Below the pieces are notes generated by a model. That model saw nothing but the letters and a program-made list of their open reading frames with translations. It ran no database searches and was not told the origin of the DNA. Below, one piece after another: positions 22,370 to 34,835 of a stretch of DNA of 64,000 bases. The first letter of the stretch is position 1; every line of letters starts with the position of its first letter. Made by a program: the position numbers and the translations under genes. This DNA is from Cephalotus follicularis (lineage: Eukaryota > Streptophyta > Magnoliopsida > Oxalidales > Cephalotaceae), in NCBI GenBank assembly GCA_001972305.1, contig BDDD01000119.1, positions 264,698 to 328,697 on the forward strand. The letters are read 5' to 3'.

Positions 22370-23534
22370 TTTTTATTGTTTTTTTTATTCTTTAATCGTT
22401 AGAGAGAGAGAGTGATCCTTTTTCGTTTTCGTTTTCGTTTTCTCGGGAAAATAGATCTCTAGTAGTAGTAGATCCGGTGCGAGACGTAATTTGAGGAATT
22501 CCTTTGGTAGGGACTCGGGAGGGAACATTAGGAGCCTTGACTTTCATGCTTCTTACATTTAATTAGAGAATGGAACGTCGTCGTTTAGAAATTGACCGGA
22601 TAATGAAAAGTGAAAATGTGAAATCACTATAATCAGGGAACGCAGGTCATGAACCGGGTTAGGTTTGGGTGTGGACAAATTATTTGTATGCACACTTTGG
22701 GCTTGCTCCCTTCGTCCTCAACAAGTTTTACAGTTTTTTGGGCATTTTATCACAATAAATTCTTCTAATATCATAGAGTTACTTAATACCGAATAATTAA
22801 GAGAAATATATCAATATATAAAAAAATCTATGTAAAAAGGTATTGAGTCCATAAAAAAAAATTATAATGTATCTTATTTAATTGTATATTTATCGTTACG
22901 ATTTAAAATATTGTTGTAGGAAATACACAAAAACCTTATAGAACTCATGTAATAATCAAATCATAAAAGTAAATGTATGAGATGAATGTTGGACTGAATT
23001 TCTTTTAGATAATATTAAGCTATCAATTTTTTTTTTTTTGCAAGATACGAGTATGTAATTTCTCTTACTATATATAGCAAAGTTGTGGTTCGTGGTGTGG
23101 TGAAACATCTTCAACTTTAATGCATAAGTTTATTCGCAAAGTTCATTTTAGATTTATGAATTTTAATTTTGGAAACTCATAAAGAAGAGCCATACAAAAT
23201 TTCAATTTCATTTATTTTAGGGTTTATTCTCAATTTAAATTTTCAGTTATTAGTTATTACAGTTTTTACTTATTCTGATGTTCACTCATATCTTCGTACA
23301 CGGTCCGTTTGGTAATACGTTTGTATTACCAAAAACAATTTTCAACTTCAATTTAGTATTTGGTAAAGATTTAACAAAAGTACTTATTTTTAAAAAGAGT
23401 CAAAACACTTTTCAAATTGAGCTGGTGAGGTCACTTCAAAAAATGCTTTTATTAATCACATATTTTAACTTACTAAGAATTTTTATGAATTTTAATATTT
23501 GACAAAAAAAATTTATGATCTATACAACAGTTTC
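22370..23534. other. YIP4 upstream region
   Basis: The first ~150 bp hold an AGAGAGAG run and repeated CGTTTT motifs that fit a 5' UTR or core promoter for the minus-strand YIP4-like gene. The rest is AT-rich with no gene seen. Confidence 0.5.
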
Positions 23535-24190
23535 TGATAAGGGGAAAATTCTATTTGAAGTCTGGCGACACGCGCCTCAAGGAAAGGGCGACAGGTGTCC
23601 TCCCAGGGCATGGGCACGTGGCACATATCATGTCATCAAGGGAAAAAGTCGCATAAACAGACAGACTGGCCACCAAGGCCGTCAGGTCAGACGTGCACGC
23701 CCCCGCACCTACTCAGATAAGCTAACACCCCATCACGTCAATATGGGAAAGGAGACTGACATGCCGGCACAACCCTCCAATCCATGAATGGGGTTGCGGC
23801 CATAGCCACCAAATGGGGAGGAGATCAAGGGAAATGTCAGGACCACTGACATTCCTTCCCTAGGGATAACCAACTCCCGATTAGACGCTCATCAGTCACA
23901 GACATTCCTATATATACCAGTTTAATAGTCAATACAAAGGTCAACCATTTTTTCTTTAGCATACAAAGAACCTGAATACTCTCTGTACAACTGCTAACTT
24001 GAGCGTCGAAGTGTCCCCTAGAGAACAACCTCCTGGACCTTCTACATTTTCTCTCTTGTTTGTGCAGGGATTACCAGCCATTACCAGATACTCTTTCTAA
24101 GACAGATTCCAGCATTCCCCTAAAACAAATCAAGCCCCTCTTACACGTGAGGTATTGTTGAAGGAAAGAGGAAATATTTCTGCATTAGCA
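23535..24190 (+). mobile_element. Solo LTR of a Tat-lineage element
   Basis: 656 bp from TGATAAGGGG to GCATTAGCA. It has the Tat LTR block ACTTGAGCGTCG-AGTGTCC and a TATA-like CCTATATATACC near 23908, as in the LTRs of A and B, but it is too diverged to be from the same subfamily. No internal sequence is present. Flanks are GTTTC (23530-23534) and ATTTC (24191-24195), a target duplication with one mismatch. Confidence 0.85.
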
Positions 24191-24882
24191 ATTTCAAAAA
24201 TATATTTATCAAACACATATTTACTTAAAAAAAACACTTTTGACAACATCACTTTTACTACTAAACATATAACTTTCAAGAAAACATCAGACATTAGTCC
24301 CTCTTTTTTTATATGGTGATCTAAAATTATGGTGATCTAAAATTATGACATCGAGCATGCTGCCTTAGCAAAAAGACCAATCTCTTAGCAAAACGATCCA
24401 TTTCTTATCTTGTTTTTGTTTTAAAAGTGTATAGGTGACACTCAACTTTAGTATGGATTTTTGTAATGGAACATTTAAGAAAGTGGAAGATTACTACTTA
24501 CATCTATTGTATATCCCATCATCCATTCTTATCCAAAAACAACACAAACAAGCATTGCATCACCTATTGAATGAAAAATTGGCCAAAATTGAAACATACA
24601 TAGTATGATAGACCAATCTAACAATTAACCCTCGATTCAAACACAAATTACTAGGAGTGCTATTGGAATATTCAGCAACGAAAAATTTTATGATTGAAGT
24701 TTCCAAAACTGGGTTTGATTCCCAACCAGTACTCAATGCGAACATTCCAGCAACAACACTAAATGCTTCAGTTTATCAAATTATAATTTTGGATAAGAAC
24801 ATATCCCTAGTTGGGTGTTGCAAAAAATGTAACATAATCAAAGTATTCATGTTGCCGACCAGGAATGAACAGATTTCTCATG

Positions 24883-27800
24883 TCAATGATTGAGAGCAAG
24901 GGCAAGACCGAACTTCGGAGAAGCAATGTTTGATTTTTGATCATACTCGGTTGAAACAGTTATCAATGACTTAGGCCTCCACTCATGCTGGCATAGCATT
25001 GCAACCTTTCCGTCGTTAGAAAATCGTGTTTTTACGATTGTTAAGGGATCCACTGAATGAGAACTTCCTATCGTAAAACTATTTTCGTATGTGGTAAATC
25101 TATGAATCATTTCAACAGCAACTGCATTGGAAGGATTCACAGAATGCGCATAAGAAGCCTTCAGTGCCTGCCCTTTATCAGTCCTACAAAGGTAGCAAAT
25201 ATGTGGAATTTAAGAGTGACACATGTATGCATTAATTAAGAATGAAAAAAGAAGCCACTAAGAAAATATTATGGAGAAACAAAACCAATTTTAATTTCAT
25301 CTCCAAAGAGTTTTAACACTAAAGAATTCATTGTTATCAGTTGAAGTTTTACTCGTATCATATCTGGTCTCGATGAGTGACTACCAATTTTTTATTTTAT
25401 TTTTCACAGTAAAATGTCTAAACACCCACCTTATAGAATATACTGACAGAATTCATAGACAAAATAGTTGTTGCCAGAATCAGGTATTCAAGAGCCACAA
25501 ATCTTTCCCTTGAACCACCAAAGGTCCCTTTACATCCACCACACTACACTCTAATGCTATCCAAATTTGCTTCTTGAAATCATTGGACTTTCTCCAATAT
25601 TGTCCCGACTGAATGAATCTTGACTAACATTGGAGACTGGAAAGACCTAAGAATACCTCCTAAAAGAACCTAAAGGGAACTACTAGTCAGCATGCCTCTA
25701 CAAATATAAGTTGAGAACATCCCTGGCTCGTAACTTGTCCCAAAAACAGAAGGCTCGATTCAGGTAATAGGATAGCATTAATTTTTGATAAACAAGATAA
25801 GCAATATTTTGCATTTTCTGTGGCATCGGGTGGACTGACACATTCAAAAATGAGTTATACTTGTTAATTGCCAGACTGGAGTCCATTGATATCATGTTAA
25901 TCATGTATGTCATCATGAGCACTCTGCAGAACAATTAAAGACTCTGTTACTTTAGCATTAATTATGCTACGGCTAGCTGTATAGTATAATATACTTTTTA
26001 ACCTAATATCTCTAGAAAAATATGAAGTACCCAAAAGAAAGAAAATAATAAAGAACATATTTTAACACTTACAGTAGAAGTGCAGCAGAGAAATCTGGCT
26101 TGTTCAAGCCTATACCAGCATTATACTTGGTGAAAGAGCCAGAAGCTGTATCAAATCCAACTTCGCCACCCAAACTAAGATCCTTGCTTCCAATGGCTGC
26201 TGAAAACTCCAAAAGAGGAGTTGGATTCAGGCCGATACAGGACACAATTGCTGCATGATGATGAAGGTAATGCACATCCAGCTGAAGTGTGGTCCATGGA
26301 AATAGTCAGTTATTAACCTCAGAACAGTTGATAGTATCCTTCCAAAATAATACTATATAACATTTTACTGACACATTCTCCGACTAAGTGATGCAATAGC
26401 AAGTTTTAAGAGACTGTCACGTGTACATTATAAGCCACAAAGATAATTCTGAAAACTCCGGAAGTCTGCAGACTGGAGCTCCTTTCATGAAAAATTACTT
26501 AATTCAACATAGCATTGTAAAAACTGTAAGGCGCTGCTTTCATGAAAAATTACGTAATTCAACATAGCATAGTAAAAACTGTAAGACGGTTTTGCATAAT
26601 GGTAACAAATATCAAGTCAACCTTCAGCATACCATTTAGCTTTAATTACGGAAATTTTCCCCCAAAGAAGATAACACAGATGTGTGAAACAGAAGGCACA
26701 TATATGATTATCAAATATGGAAGTTTTTCACATATTAAACTAATTTAAAGAATTTTCCAGCAAAAGATGATACACCTTGTGAAATGTGTGCACTGCTCAA
26801 ATATATAACTTGAAAGCCCTCAACAAAAACAAGATTTTATGCTGCCAAGTCATACACATAAATGTTAATGCTCTAACAAGTCATCAGAAATTTAGACTAA
26901 CACACAGTTTTAATGCAGAAAGGGAGGGAAGGAAACGGAGATTACAAATATTTCCATATTGTGTGGTTCTAGAGAAGGGGGTGGGTGTGGGATAGTATGA
27001 GAGAAATTTAGAAATTTCAAATTGAGCAATTAAATTTTTCCTCTCAAAAGACAGGTAAGCAATTCAAGTTAAGTGCAACAAAGAAGAGAACGCTAACAAT
27101 ACTGGCATCATATGAAACTCTTGCATATATGAAATTTCATTTGAATATCCGAAGCATAGGTCTTCCACAATAACATAAGTTTAGCTGACCACATCAAAAG
27201 AAGACCTGCACACAGGTTTCCAGATGCCTAAATTTGTGCGATCACAACATGGTATCAGTAATTTCCCCTATCTAAAGTCCTACGTTTGTACTCAGTCCCC
27301 AAGTAACAAGCCTCCATGACATCAAGGATTGAAAATTTTATTATTATAAAAAACTAGACATCCGGAGGAAACCACAAACCCTCAATTTATGCATCACTAT
27401 TATCACCGGGTGTTGATAATCAGACAATACCCGCATAACACATTCCCCAAACTCTAGTACTATATTTGCAGCACACTGACCTTGCCAGACTTATGATCAG
27501 GAATTTTAAAGCTACATGCTGCTTTGGTACTCGGCAAGATATCATTCACGGTCACTTTTGTAGACACCTGCAGAAAGGTAGTTAACAACTATGTTACTGC
27601 TGTTGAGTTCAAAAATTGACAGTATGTGCAGGACAAAAATGATGGACATTACCATAAATACTCAAAAGAATGTCATCATAATTTAACAAAATAGAAAACT
27701 GCATGTGTTGGTTATAGTGATGAGATCAGCTCTCTTACATTAGAATAGGTATCGACTTTGACATCCACAACTGTATTTTCACTCTTGTACAGGGTATTTA

Positions 27801-29607
27801 TATCACCAACAAAAATCTCATCCCTCTTCAAACCAGTAGCTGTAAGTCCCTGCAATTAAACAACACCAAATGATTAGTAAAACTTTAATACTACACAATT
27901 ATGGAAGGATAATTTTTCCATTTAGATATAACTAGCAACCTAAGTAAGGGTTCCTGGGAACTACCAACAAATCAACAATTAAAACAAAGGCAAATCTTCA
28001 GAAGTTCATATTAAGTGCTATTTCAGAGTACACGACACAAAAATGTTAGGATTAATTTTTAACCATTTCAATAATTAGTTACGACTCAGTCGTGCACAAA
28101 GACATATAAATACATATTAGTCACTCATACTTTATATTTCCTCAAAAGATAATAACGACGGGATCCAAACAATTCAATTAAAAATTTCCGATTGTCCAAA
28201 CCAGAAAACCACAATGTCCGTAGGAATTTCATTTTGAGAGAAGGGAAGAGGATAGCTGGATTGAAAAGTGTTAAGAAGAATTATTGGATGCTCGTGCTTT
28301 CACAACAAAATTGCTTCCAACTCCAAAAAATCAATTATGCCAAGTGATGGTATTAAAAAGCATGCAATTATTATTACTACTTAAAAAACATTTCAATGAA
28401 GGAATTGAAGACATCAACAGATTCATGGCAAACACTAATGGGCATAATGGCATAGCAAGGCAGAAAGAATTAAGTCATCAATCAGTCAGTTAACGGCCTA
28501 CATCGGCAATGGAAGGTTGCTAAAAGAAAGGAATAAACTAACAAGCTGAAGGCAATATCAGACAATACCAATCCATTGGAACTCAGCAGCGACAGGGTAA
28601 ATTTTTGGTCAAAGTTGTAATCTTTGGTCAACAAATCTGCACAAAGTAGGCGATTTTATAACAAATTGGTGAAAAAACGAAGAGCTTTCATGAGAGCAAG
28701 AAGCCACTAAAAACAATAGTAGGCAATAGCCATTGTTTTCTTTTTCAGCAGAATTTGGCATATATAAAATAATGTATAATAGAGGTAAACACAAGTAATT
28801 GCATCCCATGTGTAAGTATTAATGATAGGGATATAAAACAAAATGAGATGATTTTATATGGAAATAAAATGAAATTCTGCCACAAAACACCAATTTCCAA
28901 ACTGTAACGATAAGTATATTACATACAGTGTAAATCACAAGACCACTCTACTGGAAACATATAGTCCCAAAAGCTTATGCCACTTTATTTCAAAAACCAG
29001 AACTGCAAGTTTGATGAAGCACAAAATTTTGCAGAAATGTTCAGCTGCTAGTACTGCTCATCCCTTGATGGCCTAATAACCCTTGTAGGAGTCATTTCAA
29101 ATGGAGCCAATATCTAATATTCTCAGAAGTCAGAACAGTAGGTTGTGATTTCACATTTCATGTTTTCTTTAACCTCAAAACTATTTTGAAAAAATTAGAG
29201 ATCATTTCAGATTATTTTAGCTGTAATAAACCATGAAACCACCTAATTTGCTAGGCAGAAAGTTGCAAATGAGATTTTTAATTTTAATGAGCAGTCTCAT
29301 TAGATGAAACATAGTCAAATTCTTGTCATTGAACATGATTGAGAGATTCCAGAACATTCCAAATGTTTGCCATTATAAGATGCTCAAAAAGGTAATCTAA
29401 GACTGTCATGGAAGTCATTGAGGAATTTACCTTCATTTTATTACAAATGGTACTTGCATCCATTATTTCAATTAGTTTACTTAGAATATCTACAGCAATT
29501 ATTGATAACTCTAAATTTTTATTATAAGAAAGATAGATTTCTACAACAAAGTTGATACCTTTGGCTTTTTTTCCAATATCTGAAAACGGTGCTGGACTGC
29601 TTCCCAT
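24883..29607 (-). CDS. VDAC: Voltage-dependent anion channel (mitochondrial porin), VDAC4-like
   Basis: Six coding exons: 29607-29559, 28636-28569, 27849-27739, 27567-27481, 26281-26073 and 25183-24883. All introns are GT-AG and phases agree; the product is 274 residues, normal for plant VDAC. The N-terminus MGSSPAPFSDIGKKAKD is the plant VDAC amphipathic helix, the GLK motif is at 45-47, and PDHKSGK, GLNPTPLLEFSA, GLALAL and HEWRPKS are family blocks. It forms the 19-strand beta-barrel pore for metabolites in the outer mitochondrial membrane. The acceptor CATTTGAG abuts the ATG, which suggests an intron in the 5' UTR with a leader exon near 30.9-31.0 kb. No disabling change seen. Confidence 0.95.
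26482..26587. repeat. 55-bp tandem duplication in a VDAC intron
   Basis: Copies at 26482-26533 and 26537-26587 share CTTTCATGAAAAATTAC-TAATTC and differ at only a few bases. Intronic, no coding effect. Confidence 0.9.
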
Positions 29608-29912
29608 CTCAAATGAAAACAAAAAGGTAGTAAACCACCCTGCACGATAACAAATTACACAACATAGTAAACAAACACGAGTTTTTTAACCATAAGAAGG
29701 CTTTCATTCCAAAAGAATAAATATATAGCGGCACAGAAGTAGATGAAAAGCAAATCAAGCAATATTAACACACTGTATTAATAAAGAAGAGCACATTCAA
29801 GTGTTCTTGATGTATCAATTCATGTACTTGTGAACACTCATCATATCAATGGTTAAGTCAAAAAGAGGGACAGTCAACTTTTACAAACAGTCAAACAAAT
29901 GGAATATTTATT

Positions 29913-30269
29913 AGGTAAAAATATCAGTTTGAACCATGAACTTTTACTCAAAGTACTGATTGGGCCTGAACTAAAAATAGATCTATTTAGGGACCAGACT
30001 ATATAGATTGGATCAATTGAAGACCAAATTGATACTTTTGCCTAAAAAAATTCAATATTTTTATGCGTAAATAAACATAAAGTTACTTAAATTGCAATGT
30101 AGTGTTTAAGTCAATATCTAATTTATCCATTTTTTAGGTAAAAGTATCATTTTGATCATCAATTGATCCAATTTATATAATTTGATCCCTAAATTGATCC
30201 ATTTTTTAGTCCAATCCCCAATAAGTACTTTGAGTAACAGTTCATGACCCAAATTGATACTTTGGCCTA
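29913..30269. repeat. Foldback element (~135-bp inverted arms)
   Basis: The left arm (29913-30046) and the reverse complement of the right arm (30134-30269) match at roughly 75-80%, with about 87 bp between. Each arm also begins AGGTAAAA and ends TTTT-GCCT, so it has short inverted ends of its own. It resembles a MITE or inverted double insertion; no target duplication was identified. Confidence 0.75.
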
Positions 30270-30876
30270 TTTATTATAATGCAACAGTTTGTAATTTGTA
30301 TCACTTTTATGTTTTGCCAAATTCTATCAAAAAACAGAAGGGCTATGAATTTTAGTATATTGGTTACCTAGTTTTCTCATTCATATGAAATATTTAACCA
30401 AACCTAACTTGCAAATTAAGCATAAAGTTTCCTATACAACTTCCTAGCCTACTTATGTTTGCCATTTCGCTTCATAATAGTCAAATTTCAACAACAACAA
30501 TCAAATTACCCACGCAACAAATCAACAATCCAGTGTTGCAGAGAACTTGCTCCACTAGTAATTCTGGTAAGGAAATTTCAAAATTAAGAGTAACATCAAA
30601 ATAAAACAAATTACCCACACACCTACACCTATAACTAAACTACAAAATTAACTCAATCTTTAATTAAGTAGCAGTATCAGCCATGACTTAAAAAACCACA
30701 AAACCAAAAAATAAAACATAAAAACAAAACTCAGATTCAATTGTAAATGATCAAACAAGACCTACAAGCTCAAAACCAATGGTAACGAAAAAAAACACCA
30801 CAATCAGCAACTATATCAATCAAATGTAGACTCATTAGAGCTCCAGCTGGTGAAGAACATAAATCTCTTCATAATA

Positions 30877-30896
30877 TATATATATATATATATATA
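30877..30896. repeat. (TA)n microsatellite
   Basis: About ten TA units. It lies between the proposed VDAC leader exon and the coding exons. Confidence 0.85.
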
Positions 30897-31004
30897 AGAG
30901 GAAAGAGAGATTACAGAGAAGTAAAGAAGGCGACGAGCAAGAGAGTGAGAATGATAAGCGAAAAACCCTGGCGAAGTTTAAGCGAAGGAAGCTTCGAATA
31001 CGTA

Positions 31005-31022
31005 CATGTATATGTATATATA
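31005..31022 (-). promoter_or_regulatory. Possible VDAC TATA box and leader start
   Basis: On the minus strand TATATATACATATA is followed by a leader-like stretch with CGCCAGGGTTTTTCGC and CT-rich sequence (about 30,990-30,920), and then TTCTCT/GTAATCTC, which could be a splice donor. Together with the acceptor just before the VDAC ATG this supports a spliced 5' UTR. Inference only. Confidence 0.4.
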
Positions 31023-31099
31023 CCCAGTGACAAACAAACAGTACCAAAAGAAGAGGGTTAAGGTGAGAGCGGCGACTCATCGAAAACTCAGTGATTACA

Positions 31100-32050
31100 T
31101 CAGCATCATAGGGATGACATGTCAGATGTTGATTGGAGACTCTTGTGTTAAGATATTTATTTTATTTGAATTGATGTTTATGTCCTGGGAATAGGTGGCC
31201 TACTGGCTTTGCTTGAGCCCAAAGTTGGCACTTGTAAGAATTTGCTTTTCACTACGAGGAGAGATTAGGCCCCATTTTAACTCCGAGTTGGGCCGGATCC
31301 AGAAGGAGTAACAAACAGATCTGGTTTTTATTTGGTTTTATTATGTGGGCGTCGATTGGGGCCCTTCTTCAAGAGTCCGCAGACTGCAGCGCAGCAGATA
31401 ATTTTTTATAGGGTCCAGTCCACTACTAAGAAAATCAAGTTGTGCTCATTTATTTTCCATGGATAGTAATTTGCTTCTTTTTAATTTTTGTGGATGATAA
31501 AATTCAGATTAATTTCTCTTTTAAAAAGAATTGTTTATTGGGCCATTGATATAAAAACCCGTATTTTCTTTGTATCATTATATCTTGTATATTAAGCGAT
31601 AATTTTACGAGTAAATACACAAAAACTATCGTGATTTAGCACATTGATATTTTAGTATTTAAAATTTTTAAAATGGTAATTCGACGCTTCTACGCTAACA
31701 CTCTTAACACAAATGTAAAATTATATGTTTATTCTTAAAACTCGAAGTGATTGCCAAACAAACTTTCGTAATCTAATAATATTCCCTATCACAATCAGGA
31801 ATGCAATCACTTGATTTCTCTCTAATGTAATTAATAAATGCCATAGCGAACACAGTATGATGCTCCACTTTTTAAAATGGCAACATATTTTGACTCATTT
31901 GAGTCAATCATGAAAATTAAAATAAGAAAGTGAAAGGGAGGGAAAATACTGGATCAGCAATAAATTAATAGCCAAAATCAGATTGTATGGTAAAATTAAT
32001 TCCACCAATGAGAAGAATCAAACAATATGGTGTGGTGAATATATAATTAC
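31100..32050. other. Intergenic DNA between VDAC and GT31 genes
   Basis: AT-rich, no recognisable gene or repeat. It holds the upstream region of VDAC and the 3' region of the GT31 gene. Confidence 0.5.
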
Positions 32051-32989
32051 TTAAGTTATGTGATACAACTTAGAGGGCTTCAAATTATCAGTGACATTAA
32101 AATACTTGAGTGTGTGAATCCACTTCTCTTGAGTCTTCAACAGATGCACTGCAATTGTATTAGGCCAAAGCTCATGTGTACACCCTGTGTGTGGCTCTGG
32201 ATAATTGTACATTGACCACTTAGCATTGTACCTGTTCTTGGCTCGATGCCCATCTCGAATCCACTGACCAAAAATCTTATCCTCAGGTCCTTCTAAATGA
32301 TTTTTAGGAATATCAGATTCCCTAATCCACTCTGCTATATCCCACGAAACCAAATACCCCATACCAGACATGTAGTGCACAAATGGGTCCATGCTAGGAC
32401 ATGGAATTACATAACCATAGTACAAGTCTTTTCTAGGCAATGGTTTTAATGACTCTACTAAACTGTCCAATCTAAAATAAGTATCATCATCTGCTTTCAC
32501 TACATAATGGTAAGGAGGGTAAGGCATATCTGTGGTGTTTAGCAATTCAGGCAAGCTTGAAAAATAGGTATACGTCTTACCCTTATTCATGTTCTCTTTG
32601 CAATTGAGGATTATAATATCATCATAGCGCATTATTTCAAGTGCTACAAGTACCTTCTGGTCTTCCTTTGTAAGGTTGCAGAATACAAACTTCACGTCAA
32701 CTCGTGCACCCGTTGCTGATTGCGTGCCATATATGAGACGTAAGAAGTGGCGGCGATTGTACTGATCGGGCAGTGTTAGGATTCCGATAAGTATTCGAAT
32801 ATCATCCGAGGAGGAAGCAATCAAATTATCAGATGATAGATTGGAGGATTTAGAGGGGATATTAGCAAGAGCAAATTTTAATAAACTATCGAAACGTGCT
32901 TGATTGATTGAAGCTAGTACACAAAGGAATAATACGAAGAGGAGTGATGTAATGATAAATCTTCTTCGGTCTGGTTTTGTTGATTTCAT
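32051..32989 (-). CDS. GT31 family beta-1,3-galactosyltransferase-like protein
   Basis: Intronless 312-residue protein. Residues 11-28 form one hydrophobic segment after a basic N-terminus (KPDRRR), as in type II Golgi membrane enzymes. The galactosyltransferase domain spans about 65-270. It has RHFLRLIYG (80-88), the DXD-type metal/UDP-sugar motif KADDDTYF (165-172) and the EGPEDKIFGQW block (233-243) that holds the family's conserved acidic motif. N-glycosylation sequons occur at 105, 151 and 288. The reaction is probably transfer of galactose or GlcNAc from a UDP-sugar to a glycan or arabinogalactan protein; the acceptor cannot be read from sequence. It has no stops or frameshifts. Confidence 0.88.
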   Translation of the reverse strand: MKSTKPDRRRFIITSLLFVLFLCVLASINQARFDSLLKFALANIPSKSSNLSSDNLIASSSDDIRILIGILTLPDQYNRRHFLRLIYGTQSATGARVDVKFVFCNLTKEDQKVLVALEIMRYDDIIILNCKENMNKGKTYTYFSSLPELLNTTDMPYPPYHYVVKADDDTYFRLDSLVESLKPLPRKDLYYGYVIPCPSMDPFVHYMSGMGYLVSWDIAEWIRESDIPKNHLEGPEDKIFGQWIRDGHRAKNRYNAKWSMYNYPEPHTGCTHELWPNTIAVHLLKTQEKWIHTLKYFNVTDNLKPSKLYHIT

Positions 32990-34640
32990 TGTTTTCTAAT
33001 GTGTGAATCCTCTTGAGGGAGAGAGATAGAGAGGGGGTGTTGTTTATGGTTAGGACATAGGAAGTGCATATGGAGAGGTTCTAAATCTAAAGTGCCTAAC
33101 TTTCTTAGAACTAACGCATTAGTTGTCAATTTCGTGCTTTTGAGATTACCAATTGACTTCCCATCCGGTAAATGAGCAAAAAAAATGAGGCGAGAGGGAC
33201 AAAAAGCATGAAGTGTTTTGTATGTATGGTACCTATATGCCTATGGTGTGTAACATACCCAATCGGTAATTTGTGAGGTCATGCTATTTGCATGTAAATG
33301 TGAATCAGATTAAAAAGAAGTTTATATAACAAAAAATTAATGCACTGTTAAAGGGAAAAAAAATCAACATTATCAAATTTGGTATTAAAACATTCATATT
33401 TTAAAGACAACTTGTACTAATAACAAATTTTACTTATTGGGTTTTTTTATATATATTATCGATAACCTTAGTGACATTGTTATTATTCTTTTTGAGTGAA
33501 AGGATAAAAAAAACGAGAGTATTTTCAGAGATATCATTAATCTCATTTTCATATCTTGTTTATTATTCCTCAACTTTTAGCTAGTTGGTTATTTCTCAAG
33601 GGTATAAATTGCCAATCAAATGTGCAAAGCATGGGTAGAGGGATGGTGGAGCAAAGCCTAACGTTGACTACAGTCTACAATGAATTTAGTATTTGCCCAA
33701 AGTCATTTGCTCAACTTTTCTTCATATTAGGTACGTTTCCAAATGAGCAAGGGATGCTCCAAACTATAGCTAACTTTACTTGCTAAGTTGCTATTCGCCA
33801 TTCTTGAATACAAAGCAACAACATTGACCTTACAAAAAATTGTTATCAGCAATGCACGATGTACAGTGATACGTGACAGTGATCCAAAAAATACGTGAAT
33901 TTTATACGACATATACATCAGTTTACTTTTTTACCAGAAAATTTGGTGTGTATAAATTCTTGGAAATCTAAATTAATTTATTGCTATTTTATCCCTAGTA
34001 TTTTAAGAGAAAAGAAGATCATGTTAGAACTCACATAGCACTAAGAATATTAAGAGAGCAAATTAGAGGCATCACACACAGCGTCTGCATAAGAGTGGAT
34101 GTGAATGTCAAGAGCAAACAGGTTCGTATATGTAACACCAAAGTAACAGCATCCTGAATTTCACGAGTACGGATTTCTCGAGCTGAAATTTTGCAGATCA
34201 GCTATTCGAAACAATATTATAATTAATGAGTTTACTTTTGATTAACGAACATTTAAAAAAAACAATGAAAACGCAATCTTCAACGTCTCTTGCTAATTAA
34301 GGATTGAACATCTATATATACACACTTCTATTAAATTATACAGCTCAAACTGACAAGAGTAAGGTACTTCTTTTGTATTCAAGGCAATGGAGGACGTAGA
34401 CATGTTGTACATGAAATTTTGACACAATATACATGTCAGCAGAAGGCCAATAACAAAATATAGTATTATATATAAATTTGGCAAACTGGTGATTTATCAT
34501 TTGATTATTAATTGTATACATGTGATGTATCCATCCAAAAATCTTTCATTGCCGATTACCTTATAAAACATTTTTCTTCTTATGTTTAATATTTTGATGT
34601 AACTCCTTGATTTAATAAAAAATAATTTTTGATGTTTTCC
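32990..34640. other. Intergenic DNA upstream of the GT31 gene
   Basis: AT-rich. An AGAGAGATAGAGAGG stretch just upstream of the ATG may be in the 5' UTR. No other gene or element recognised. Confidence 0.5.
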
Positions 34641-34651
34641 CTAATACTTTT

Positions 34652-34835
34652 GTAGAGGTGGGGGTGGGCATGGTCCGGTCCGACTGTGAGAGTAGACCGA
34701 GCATAGATTTGCCCAACCGCAAACGAAAGTGTGATCCGAGCACATAGCCGGTTGGTGCAGATCACGAGCCTGGTGCGGTCTATGCTCGTGACCGCGGTTC
34801 TCGTTGGACTGGTATGAGGAGTTCTGGTCTGACGA
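34652..34835. mobile_element. Possible hAT-type transposon end
   Basis: TAGAGGTGGGGGTGGGCATGG then TCCGGTCCGAC resembles the terminal and subterminal sequence of some plant hAT elements, followed by ~150 bp of unusually GC-rich DNA. No opposite end or target duplication found. Weak. Confidence 0.25.

Noticed and set aside
31005..31022. Firm VDAC transcription start
   Set aside because: TATA-like and leader-like signals are suggestive only; without transcripts the leader exon is given as a low-confidence site.
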